A stretch of DNA of 43,700 bases, taken from positions 1 to 43,700 of IMG/VR virus record IMGVR_UViG_3300013131_000083. The stretch is one strand, 5' to 3'. The notes below the pieces were generated by a model. That model searched no databases. It was not told the DNA's origin and saw only the letters and a list, made by a program, of their open reading frames with translations. The stretch comes from a virus. Within the stretch, counting starts at the first letter, position 1; each line of letters begins with the position of its first letter. Made by a program: the position numbers and the translations under genes. Of this stretch, positions 19,108 to 26,887 are shown piece by piece.

Positions 19108-19293
19108 ATGGCAAAAGCAAAAAAAGAGACAAATGTAGACACCCTTGACAAAGTTACTACACTTGATAAAATTAAAGTAGTAAACTTTTTAGTTGAAAAA
19201 ATACCAACAGTGTTTGATAGAACCCCACAAGGTTCTGTTAAACCAGAATTGGTAGAAAAATTAGTAGAAGATATTTTCAATGAGTCCATTTAA
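19108..19293 (+). CDS. Small hypothetical protein
   Basis: 61 residues, Lys-rich N-terminus and an acidic amphipathic C-terminal helix (PELVEKLVEDIFNESI). One base after the terminase stop; overlaps the next small gene. Position suggests head assembly. No family recognised. Confidence 0.6.
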   Translation: MAKAKKETNVDTLDKVTTLDKIKVVNFLVEKIPTVFDRTPQGSVKPELVEKLVEDIFNESI

Positions 19294-19384
19294 ATCCAAA
19301 AAACAAAAAAAGTGGATGTATACAAACAAACCTAAATTAGCTAAAAAATGGAGCAAGAAATACGGGAACAAAATAAAAAAGTAA
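19280..19384 (+). CDS. 34-residue SPFKSKKQ-type phage protein
   Basis: Begins MSPFKSKKQKKWMYTNKPKL and is highly basic. The pattern (P)FKSK.Q..(W/Y)MY...PKLAKKW is a frequent tiny phage ORF near terminase or portal genes. Role unknown. Overlaps its neighbours at both ends. Confidence 0.7.
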   Translation: MSPFKSKKQKKWMYTNKPKLAKKWSKKYGNKIKK

Positions 19385-20001
19385 TTTCCGCATTGCCTTT
19401 TTTCTATGCAGGTGATGTAAAAAAAGTCCGTATTACCAAAGATAATATAGACCAGTTTAAGATAGTTGACAAAAGAACAGAACAGTTGGATTTTATAAAT
19501 GATAGAAAAGCACTTGAAGGAAAATTAGAAAGATACGAAAAAGGAATAAAAGATGAACTTACTTTAAAATATCCAGAAAGGTATGACCTTACTGTTTTGA
19601 CTTATAATCAATATTTTGAACCATATCACATTGTAGATGGTTGTCATAGAATTGAGGCAATGCGACTAATGTTAAAGGAAGGTAGAATAGATGGATTTAC
19701 ATTTTGGTTAATTCCTGCTAATACAATTTGGCTATCAAGTAAAGAAGATGCAATAAGATTGAACGAAATGGTAAACGAAAAATTAAAAGAAGCAGGACTT
19801 CCTTTGTGGATAAAGAAATTTGAACACACAATTATAGATGGTAAACTGACTGTTTGGAAAAATATAAATATTATAGATACAGGAGATATTAATCAACCAC
19901 TTCAATTTGGAGTTGATTGGAATTTTAATGAAGGAATAAACTTCGCAGAAGAAAAAGAATTAAAAAATCTTCCCAAATGGAAAGATTTAATAAAAAATTA
20001 G
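19348..20001 (+). CDS. ParB/sulfiredoxin-like protein
   Basis: 217 residues. IVDGCHRIEAM at residues 95-105 is the DGxHR signature of the ParB/Srx nuclease-like fold, preceded by a strand-rich region with VRITKDNIDQF. ParB-like phage proteins may bind or nick DNA, or regulate packaging. Here it sits between terminase and portal. The C-terminal half is acidic and unassigned. Confidence 0.65.
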   Translation: MEQEIREQNKKVISALPFFYAGDVKKVRITKDNIDQFKIVDKRTEQLDFINDRKALEGKLERYEKGIKDELTLKYPERYDLTVLTYNQYFEPYHIVDGCHRIEAMRLMLKEGRIDGFTFWLIPANTIWLSSKEDAIRLNEMVNEKLKEAGLPLWIKKFEHTIIDGKLTVWKNINIIDTGDINQPLQFGVDWNFNEGINFAEEKELKNLPKWKDLIKN

Positions 20002-20013
20002 TTCTCTATGTAT

Positions 20014-20181
20014 GCTCAGATACAAGGTGGGTCTGCAGACCATAGACACCAAGAGACTTAGTTATTTCAAATAAATAACGAATCTACAACATTGGAATAC
20101 ACGTATACATAGTGGTGAGTACCCACTTTAAATAGACGAGTATATATGACCAATGCGAGTGGTGATGTATCTTATCTGGGC
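20014..20181 (+). ncRNA. Closed structured RNA before the portal gene
   Basis: GCTCAGATA (20014-20022) pairs with TATCTGGGC (20173-20181) over 9 positions with one U-G, valid only for the rightward RNA. A competing AGATACA/TGTATCT (20018-20024/20166-20172) overlaps it. Inside lie the palindrome GGTCTGCAGACC and AGTGG/CCACT. The gap 20002-20207 has no gene. Likely a leader controlling portal expression or a processed RNA. Confidence 0.45.
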
Positions 20182-20207
20182 ACACACAGGGAACTAATTA
20201 AAAAATT

Positions 20208-21992
20208 ATGGAAAATAATTTATTAAAACGTATTAATCAAGAGAAAGATGCGTTTGAAAATAAGTACATACAAATTGTACCTGGTCTTTTGTTTAATCAA
20301 AAACAAACAATAGAACAGATTTATTTTCAGTATCTTTCTAAATTCCAGTCAGGAGAAATTGATGAAGATGGAGATAAAAAATATTTTTACAATATAAACA
20401 AAAATCCTTGTAAGGTTTATTCTAAAGCGATTGATTTTGACACAAAGAATATTCGCCTCTTAACTGCAGATGGTGGAAATCCATTGAAAACTTGGTATAT
20501 GGAAAGAGATTTGAAATACTGGATGAAAGACGAACAGTTTGGGAAAGTTCTTAATAGGATTTTTCAAGAACTCCCAATATTTGGTTCTGTAGTTTTGAAA
20601 ATTGTTAATGGAGATATTTATTTTGTTGACTTAAGAAATTTCATTGTAGAACAAAGTGCAGATTGTTTAGACCAAGCAAATTACATAATTGAAAAACACC
20701 CATATACAGTAATGGAATTTAGAAAAGTTGCTAAAGAAATGGGTTGGGATAAAACTAAAGTTCAAGAAACAATAGATTTGTTCAGACAGATGAACGATAT
20801 TAGACACATAATGGTTTACGAAAGATATGGAGAAGTAGAAGATGAAAAAGGAAATTGGACTTATAGGAGGGTTTATTTGGCAGATGTTGGAATAAATGAA
20901 GAAGACGAGCAAAATAACAGAAGTGTTCCTTATAAAGGAATAGTATTGGGTTCTGATGAAGTAGATGAAAACCCGTATAGAGAATTCCATTTGGAAAAAA
21001 TTCCAGGTAGATGGTTAGGAATTGGAGTTGTAGAAACTTTATTTGAACCACAGATAAGAGAAAATGAAACTAATAATTTACAATCAAAGGCTTCTTATTG
21101 GAGAGCAATAGTTTTATTCAAAAGTCAGGACCCAGCATTTGGTGGAAAGAATTTGCTTACAGAAAAGAAAAATGGTGATGTTGTTGATACTTCAAGTGGG
21201 GATTTAAATCAAGTAAATATTGCCGACAACAACTTGGCACATTTTAACGATGACCATAATAGGTGGATAAGAAATAGGGATGAACTTACTTTGGCTTATG
21301 ATGTAGTTCAGGGAGAAAGACTACCAGCTGGAACACCGCTTGGTTCAGCACAGATAGCACTTCAACAAACACTTTCATATTTTGAAACTATTCAGGAGAA
21401 CATTGCTTTAGATGTAAAAGAAATGTTATTTGAAGATATACTCCCACAATGGGAAAGAGAATCTTCTAAAGAACATACTTTAAGATTAGTTGGAAAAGAT
21501 TTAGATACTTATGTTTCTATGATTAAAGATAATATGGTAGCCAAAGAAGTTGTGAATATGTATCTTAATGGAAAGTTTCCAACAAGTTATGATGCAGAAG
21601 TTATTGGAATTGCAATAGAAAATGCTATAAAAAAGAATGGAGAAATACAAAAAACAATTCCAAAAGATTTTTACAAAGATACAAAATACGACATTGATAT
21701 TGATATTACAGGAGAAAGTGTGGATACCAGAGTAAAGAACGCTACTATATTCGCTTTATTACAATTTATGCAAGCAAGTCCACAGTGGGAGCAAAACCCA
21801 GCAACAAAGAAAATGTTATTTATGGCAGCAGAGTATGGTGGAATTAACTTAAATGATATTATCCCACAACAAAAACAACCATTAGACGTTCAGATAGCAG
21901 GAGTTCAAGCAAATAAACAAGGCGGAGGGGGAGTCTCAGCTATGCCACAAATACAAACACCAATGCCTGGTGCTAAAACACAGACAATTTAA
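20208..21992 (+). CDS. Portal protein
   Basis: 594 residues, in the range of phage portals. It follows the terminase block and precedes scaffold and coat. Typical portal features: an N-terminal region that places RNIRLL..ADGGNPLKTWYM, a beta-rich wing with VYERYGEVEDEKG, a central PAGTPLGSAQIALQQTLSYFE helix, and a Gln/Pro-rich C-terminus. It forms the dodecameric ring through which DNA enters and leaves the head. The stop overlaps the next start (TAATG). Confidence 0.85.
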   Translation: MENNLLKRINQEKDAFENKYIQIVPGLLFNQKQTIEQIYFQYLSKFQSGEIDEDGDKKYFYNINKNPCKVYSKAIDFDTKNIRLLTADGGNPLKTWYMERDLKYWMKDEQFGKVLNRIFQELPIFGSVVLKIVNGDIYFVDLRNFIVEQSADCLDQANYIIEKHPYTVMEFRKVAKEMGWDKTKVQETIDLFRQMNDIRHIMVYERYGEVEDEKGNWTYRRVYLADVGINEEDEQNNRSVPYKGIVLGSDEVDENPYREFHLEKIPGRWLGIGVVETLFEPQIRENETNNLQSKASYWRAIVLFKSQDPAFGGKNLLTEKKNGDVVDTSSGDLNQVNIADNNLAHFNDDHNRWIRNRDELTLAYDVVQGERLPAGTPLGSAQIALQQTLSYFETIQENIALDVKEMLFEDILPQWERESSKEHTLRLVGKDLDTYVSMIKDNMVAKEVVNMYLNGKFPTSYDAEVIGIAIENAIKKNGEIQKTIPKDFYKDTKYDIDIDITGESVDTRVKNATIFALLQFMQASPQWEQNPATKKMLFMAAEYGGINLNDIIPQQKQPLDVQIAGVQANKQGGGGVSAMPQIQTPMPGAKTQTI

Positions 21993-22213
21993 TGGATATA
22001 AATGCACAAAAACAATTAGAAGAATTAAGGGGGACAGCTAATGGAGAAGCATTAAAGATTTGGATTACAGAAAATATTGAAAAGATGTCTGACATTAAAA
22101 AACTAACACCAGAAAATGTTCAGTCAAGAAAGGTTGCGTGTGAAATACTAGAAAACTTGTTTAATTTCTTAGATGTAAAGACAGCACAAAATTCAAAACC
22201 AAAATATAATTAA
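21992..22213 (+). CDS. Small helical hypothetical protein
   Basis: 73 residues, all helical and charged, one base overlap with the portal gene. Located between portal and scaffold; likely an assembly accessory. No family recognised. Confidence 0.65.
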   Translation: MDINAQKQLEELRGTANGEALKIWITENIEKMSDIKKLTPENVQSRKVACEILENLFNFLDVKTAQNSKPKYN

Positions 22214-22252
22214 AGTCCTGAACCCACAGGCAAATAATTAAAGGGAAATTAT

Positions 22253-22789
22253 ATGGACGAAAACCAGCAAAACGAAGGAGAGACAACTCCTGTTGAGGAA
22301 ACTCAAGAACAAACACCAGTGGAGACAGAAACCACACAAAAAACTGAACACACTGATACAGAAAAACGTCTGTATGCAAGAGCCAAAGCAGCTGAAGAAA
22401 AGGCAGCCAAGGCTGTGGAAGAGGCAAGATTAGCCAAAGAAGAAGCAGCAAAAGCTAAAATTCCAATTTCAGACGTTGATGCTATTTTAGAAGTTCAATC
22501 TGCAACAAACGGATTAGATACTGACGAAGTAGCTGAATTGCGATTACGAGCAGGTGCGTTAGGCACAAGTCTATCGTCAGCTCGTGAGGACAAGAACTAT
22601 CAGTTGTGGCAAAGGGGACATAGAGAAGAAGTAAGTAAAAGTAAAGCTCTTTCCCCTAGCACTAATCAAGTTGAAGTAGAAAAACCAAAAACTCTTGAGC
22701 AAAAGCTGTTAGCAGCTCAAACTTTTGAGGAAAAGGAAAAGATACTTGATGAATATGGAATTAATCCTATGAAAGCAAGGCACTACTAA
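22253..22789 (+). CDS. Scaffolding protein
   Basis: 178 residues. The N-terminus is Gln/Glu/Thr-rich and disordered, followed by an Ala/Glu/Lys coiled coil (AAEEKAAKAVEEARLAKEEAAKAK) and a short folded C-terminus. This composition and the position directly before the coat gene are typical of scaffolds that guide procapsid assembly. AAAGGGAAA lies 7-8 bases before the ATG. Confidence 0.8.
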   Translation: MDENQQNEGETTPVEETQEQTPVETETTQKTEHTDTEKRLYARAKAAEEKAAKAVEEARLAKEEAAKAKIPISDVDAILEVQSATNGLDTDEVAELRLRAGALGTSLSSAREDKNYQLWQRGHREEVSKSKALSPSTNQVEVEKPKTLEQKLLAAQTFEEKEKILDEYGINPMKARHY

Positions 22790-22817
22790 AACTGATAGTT
22801 AGGGAAAGAATAAAAAG

Positions 22818-23789
22818 ATGCCTACAGATATTGTATCAAACGATGTATCGGCTATCACTCCTACAGTGTGGGGCACTATGGTTGAACAACCACTTTATAA
22901 GCAATTAGTTGCATTAAAGGTGTGTAACACACGATTAGAGAGATATTTACCAAATGGTAAAGCCATACAAATACCAAGGTTTGCTGATTTGTCAGCTCAA
23001 ACCTACACACCAGGAACTGATTTGTCTGCGACAGACCAGGACTGGGCATATGACACGATTAACGTGTCAACTAAGAAACATTGCACATTTTACGTTGATG
23101 ATGTAGAAAAATTGCAAGCAAACGTATCAGTCGCAGTTGACTTAACTCAACAGGCTGGATACCAACTTGGTAATGTAATAGACGCATTCGCATTTAAGAG
23201 AGGAATACTCGGGTCATCAAGTTCAACAACAGCAGTAGCTGGAACTGGATTGTCTGCAGTAAATAGAAACGCAGTATTCGGAGATGGTTCAACAGGAACT
23301 ATCACAGCCGCATCAACTAACATTATTGACTTGTTTGCAGGAATGAGAAAAGTCTTGCGTGAAAACAATGTTGAAGAAATGGGAGATTGGTGTGCAGTTG
23401 TATCCCCAAGAATTGCTTCTTTAATTGAAATTAAATCAGCATCTTCTGGGTTCAATACAGCAGACGCAACCTTAAAGAACGGTTATGCAGGAAATTGGCT
23501 TGGTTTCCAAGTTTATATCTCAAATAACCTTCCAACAGGTGCTTGCTCTTCAATGTCACCATCCTCAATGGGTGGAGCTTCAGCCGCAGCTTCAACTGTA
23601 ACTGGAACAGCTCACTACTTTGGAAGAAAAGGTTGTATTGACCTTATCTTGCAGAAAACACCTACTTTGGATATCAGACCTTGTTCTACAAAAATTGGTT
23701 CTAACTTCATCACTTGGACAGTATATGGTGCAGGAGTTACAACTAATAATAGAAGGAGAGCTAGGAATGTGACCATCACAGGAGCATAA
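22818..23789 (+). CDS. Major capsid protein (P22/HK97-type)
   Basis: 323 residues. N-terminal PTVWGTMVEQPLYKQLVAL, then a strand/loop region with IQIPRFADLSAQTYTPGTD, a Val/Ala-rich spine-helix segment (VSVAVDLTQQAGYQLGNVIDAFA) and a beta-rich C-terminus. This is the pattern of HK97-fold coat proteins of the P22 kind. It should form the icosahedral shell. Followed at once by the pseudoknot at 23804-23864. Confidence 0.88.
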   Translation: MPTDIVSNDVSAITPTVWGTMVEQPLYKQLVALKVCNTRLERYLPNGKAIQIPRFADLSAQTYTPGTDLSATDQDWAYDTINVSTKKHCTFYVDDVEKLQANVSVAVDLTQQAGYQLGNVIDAFAFKRGILGSSSSTTAVAGTGLSAVNRNAVFGDGSTGTITAASTNIIDLFAGMRKVLRENNVEEMGDWCAVVSPRIASLIEIKSASSGFNTADATLKNGYAGNWLGFQVYISNNLPTGACSSMSPSSMGGASAAASTVTGTAHYFGRKGCIDLILQKTPTLDIRPCSTKIGSNFITWTVYGAGVTTNNRRRARNVTITGA

Positions 23790-23803
23790 TAATTATTCAC
23801 ATA

Positions 23804-23864
23804 ATTGTCGTTTCTCGGCTTATAACCTGACGGAAATAAGCTGAGAGCGTCAGGAAATGACAAT
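23804..23864 (+). ncRNA. Compact three-helix pseudoknot enclosing a start codon
   Basis: Helix 1: 23804-23813 with 23855-23864 (10 bp, one G-U). Helix 2: 23814-23823 with 23836-23845 (10 bp, one G-U). Helix 3: 23826-23832 with 23848-23854 (7 bp). Helices 2 and 3 interleave as an H-type pseudoknot inside helix 1, with linkers of only 2, 3 and 2 bases. 54 of 61 bases are paired. Both G-U pairs fit only the rightward RNA. The ATG at 23857 lies in helix 1, so the structure should control translation of the next gene. Confidence 0.75.
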
Positions 23865-24087
23865 GAAAAAAGCACTAACACAATTTAAACAATGGAGACT
23901 TAAGAGAAAAGTATTTAAGAAGTTTGTGGAACATTTTGAGTTCCAATTAGAACAAGAACTCTTAAATGAGAAATGGATTATGGAATGTATTGTCCAACGA
24001 GGACAAACTGGAAGAAGAGAAGAACTTGCTAAAAAGCAAGCAGAAATAAAAGAACTTAAATTATTATTAGAATATTTTTCAAAATGA
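23857..24087 (+). CDS. Basic helical protein under pseudoknot control
   Basis: 76 residues from 23857 (a second ATG follows at 23863). Very basic N-terminal helix (KQWRLKRKVFKKF) then an acidic/basic coiled coil. Could bind RNA or membrane. It is the bridge between the coat gene and the glycosylation island, with ATGA coupling to the first glycosyltransferase. An autoregulatory RNA-binding role is an attractive guess. No family recognised. Confidence 0.6.
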   Translation: MTMKKALTQFKQWRLKRKVFKKFVEHFEFQLEQELLNEKWIMECIVQRGQTGRREELAKKQAEIKELKLLLEYFSK

Positions 24088-25235
24088 GAATTTTACAAAT
24101 CGTGGATACTCCTTTTGCGTGGAGAAGTGGTATTTGGTATCACAGAGTAGAAGTTCCTTCAAGAGGACTTCTTGCAAGAGGACACACAATGAGACAAATA
24201 GTTATTGGTGATAGTTTCCCAGATGAAATGATGGAATTTCCGTCAACTGTCATTATGGGTAGAATTTATCCAGAAGCAACAAAACCAATAGAAGCAATGA
24301 AACGCTTCAAGAAACAAGGAACTCGTGTTATTTGGGACTTTGATGATGATTTGTGGGCAGTAGACCCATCTAATCCATCAAGGTTTGTTTCTAATGTATT
24401 TAAAGACCAATACGAGGGTTTAATTAAAGAAGCAGACTTGGTTACAACGCCGAGTTTTATTTTAGCTAAAAAAGTAAAAAAGTTATATCCTAAGAAAAAA
24501 GTAGTTGTAATTCCTAATGCAATAGACTTTAAGGATTACAAAGAAAGACCTCACGCAGATAAGAAACTTTTAATAGGATATATGGGTGCTGCTTCTCACT
24601 GGAAAGACCTTCAATTAGTTGGAGATGTATTAGAGAAACTTCACGAGAAATATGACTTTGATTTTAAGATTTATGGAATGACAGGAGAACCATTAGAAGC
24701 TGTAATGTATCAGTATTCTATGCTTTTAAAATCTAATATGATGCCAGAACAAAATGAATACTACAAAGAAGCTCTGGACTTTTACGACCAAATGAAAGAT
24801 TTAAGAGCAGACCATACTCCATTCTATCCACCTGCATTACATCCATCGGTTATGTCGTCAGTAGATTTTGATATAGGAATTTGTCCATTAGATGATACTG
24901 AATTTAATCGTGGTAAATCTAATATTAAATTCTATGAATATGCAGCAGTTGGAACTGTTACATTAGCATCTGATGTAGAACCTTATAAATCAGAAGTTAC
25001 TTACAGAGCCAAAAACACTTTTGAAGATTGGTATAAAAAACTTGAGAAGTTAATTGTTGACAAAGACTTTAGGGAAAAGTTAGCCAAAGAACAACAAGAG
25101 TGGGTAAAAGAAAACAGAAATATTGAAAAGATTGCACTTGATTGGGAGATGGCGTGCCAGAAGGAGGGAGGTCTTAAAGTTCTTAACCAAGATAAATCTC
25201 TTATAAGAAACATTAAAAATATGTTCATAAAATAA
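24084..25235 (+). CDS. GT4-like glycosyltransferase
   Basis: 383 residues with a GT-B layout. The N-terminal domain starts MRILQIVDTPFAWRSG and has VIWDFDDDLWA. A linker strand VVVIPNAIDF leads into the C-terminal domain with LIGYMGAASHWKDL and NIKFYEYAAVGTVTLAS, the donor-binding E-x7-E-like region of GT4 enzymes. It transfers a sugar from a nucleotide donor to a glycan or protein in the cytoplasm. First enzyme of the island. Confidence 0.82.
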   Translation: MRILQIVDTPFAWRSGIWYHRVEVPSRGLLARGHTMRQIVIGDSFPDEMMEFPSTVIMGRIYPEATKPIEAMKRFKKQGTRVIWDFDDDLWAVDPSNPSRFVSNVFKDQYEGLIKEADLVTTPSFILAKKVKKLYPKKKVVVIPNAIDFKDYKERPHADKKLLIGYMGAASHWKDLQLVGDVLEKLHEKYDFDFKIYGMTGEPLEAVMYQYSMLLKSNMMPEQNEYYKEALDFYDQMKDLRADHTPFYPPALHPSVMSSVDFDIGICPLDDTEFNRGKSNIKFYEYAAVGTVTLASDVEPYKSEVTYRAKNTFEDWYKKLEKLIVDKDFREKLAKEQQEWVKENRNIEKIALDWEMACQKEGGLKVLNQDKSLIRNIKNMFIK

Positions 25236-25236
25236 T

Positions 25237-25500
25237 ATGCAAATAACAATCATAAAATCTAATAACAAAATCAATAATGTAGAAGATTTTAAGGAGGATA
25301 GCAAGTATTTTTCATTTATAATTGAAGAACCAGAAAAATTAACAAGAAAAATATTAAACCAATTATTGGAAGAAGCAGGTTATAGATTATTTTTTAAAGA
25401 AAAATCTGAAGCAATCAGGAAAGAACTAGAAACATTAAATGGTAAAGAAGACCCAGAAAGTAAAAAGAGATTTGAGGAACTTATAAAAATTAGATTATAA
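25237..25500 (+). CDS. Small hypothetical protein in glycan island
   Basis: 87 residues, charged, two helices separated by EDPES. Lies one base after the GT4 gene and 2 bases before the next glycosyltransferase. No recognisable family. Confidence 0.6.
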   Translation: MQITIIKSNNKINNVEDFKEDSKYFSFIIEEPEKLTRKILNQLLEEAGYRLFFKEKSEAIRKELETLNGKEDPESKKRFEELIKIRL

Positions 25501-25502
25501 CA

Positions 25503-26387
25503 ATGAAAATCTGTATTTATAATTTTAACTCGGTTCTTGATGAGATAATCCCAGACATTGCAAGTAAATATGATTTAGTTGCAGACCAAAGCAAAGCAGA
25601 TTTAATTATTATTTGGAATGAGATAGAACAAGGTGGTTGGAAAAAGATAATCCACGAAGCTCACGCAAGAGGTGCAAAGGTTATGCTTTATCAGCAAGGA
25701 GTTCACGGCATAGATAGAGTTCAGTTTCCTTTTAATGAGAAATTAGATTCAGACGTAATCTGTGTCTGGGGACAATGGGATAAAGAACATTTGGTAAAGT
25801 ATGGAACTCCACCAGAAAAGATACACGTTACAGGTTGTCCATTTCTTAACAGGTTAAAACCAAAAATGGAACACGAAGGAAAGAACGTAGTATTTGCACT
25901 TGAACATTGGGACGTCGAAGATATACCAGAGAACCTAATAGTTGCTTCTGAATTGAGAAACCTTAAAGGAGCTAAGGTAATTACTAAGGCATTAGAAAGA
26001 GAACACCAGATAGAACTTTACGATAACGTTATTGTTAGTAAAAGATTTGACCCAAACCACTTAGACAAAGTAATAGACCTTTTAACTGTGACAGATTGTG
26101 TCGTAGCCTTATCAGAAAGTACTTTCGCCTATTTAGCAGAAGCAATGGATATCCCTGTAGTAATTGCAGACCTGTGGATACCAAAAGAAAGGGGTGGAGA
26201 TAAACGATATTTAGATTATAGGCATCAGTTTACTAAAGGAGTAAATAAAGTTCCATTAAAAGAACTGAACAAGACAATATTGTGGACACTAAAACATCCA
26301 GAACATTTAAGAGAAGAACGCAAAGAAACTGCCATAGGTTATGGCAAAGGTAATGAAAATATTCTTAAAATAATAAATCTATGTTAA
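25503..26387 (+). CDS. GT-B fold transferase (capsule/CDP-glycerol or epimerase type)
   Basis: 294 residues. VICVWGQWDKEHLVKYG followed by PPEKIHVTGCPFLNRL is the hinge pattern of CDP-glycerol transferase, capsule glycosyltransferase and UDP-GlcNAc 2-epimerase-like proteins. The C-terminal domain has DCVVALSESTFAYLAEAMDIPVV, matching the nucleotide-sugar pocket. Shorter than typical family members, with a reduced N-terminal domain. If it is a 2-epimerase it could supply ManNAc for the NeuB-like enzyme, but a transferase is equally likely. Confidence 0.7.
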   Translation: MKICIYNFNSVLDEIIPDIASKYDLVADQSKADLIIIWNEIEQGGWKKIIHEAHARGAKVMLYQQGVHGIDRVQFPFNEKLDSDVICVWGQWDKEHLVKYGTPPEKIHVTGCPFLNRLKPKMEHEGKNVVFALEHWDVEDIPENLIVASELRNLKGAKVITKALEREHQIELYDNVIVSKRFDPNHLDKVIDLLTVTDCVVALSESTFAYLAEAMDIPVVIADLWIPKERGGDKRYLDYRHQFTKGVNKVPLKELNKTILWTLKHPEHLREERKETAIGYGKGNENILKIINLC

Positions 26388-26887
26388 TATATTTTTTTAT
26401 AGCACTAGGACTGTTAATAAGATTAATTCCAGGATTTGCACATACAGAACTTGGAATGCTTTATAGTCCAATAATAGCAATAGCACTTTTTAGTGGAGTT
26501 TACCTATCACGTAAACAAGCACTTGTTATTCCGCTTACGATAATGGCAATAACAGATTTCTTTATAGGATATTATGATTGGAGACTAATGGCTTCTGTAT
26601 ATGGTTGTTTCTTACTTGCGACATTGTGGAAAAAATACTGGGCAGCAGGAACTGTAGTAATGCCTGTGATTTACTACTTAATAACTAACTATGCAGTATG
26701 GCAATTTATGGGTTGGTATCCAATGAATTGGGCAGGACTTTACGAGTGTTACATAATGGGACTTCCATATCTTAAAAACTCAATAATAGGAACAATAGGA
26801 TATTCAACAATATTCTTTAGCTCTTATGAATTGGCTAAATATTTAGTATGCAAAACAAAATCTTACTTATCTATCCAACCCCAATAA
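26381..26887 (+). CDS. DUF6580-like integral membrane protein
   Basis: 168 residues with five or six hydrophobic helices. MLYSPIIAIALFSGVYLSRK near the start, AITDFFIG and NYAVWQFMGWYPMNWAGLYECY are hallmarks of a bacterial membrane family resembling DUF6580/ECF-transporter S-like proteins. Role unknown; could move a precursor or anchor the pathway at the membrane. Overlaps neighbours on both sides. Presence in a late phage operon is unusual. Confidence 0.65.
   Translation: MLIYFFIALGLLIRLIPGFAHTELGMLYSPIIAIALFSGVYLSRKQALVIPLTIMAITDFFIGYYDWRLMASVYGCFLLATLWKKYWAAGTVVMPVIYYLITNYAVWQFMGWYPMNWAGLYECYIMGLPYLKNSIIGTIGYSTIFFSSYELAKYLVCKTKSYLSIQPQ

Noticed and set aside
23804-23864. Known self-cleaving ribozyme (HDV-like)
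   Set aside because: Helix order (1, 2, 3, 2', 3', 1') differs from the HDV nested double pseudoknot; no conserved catalytic core was recognised. Left as an unknown pseudoknot.
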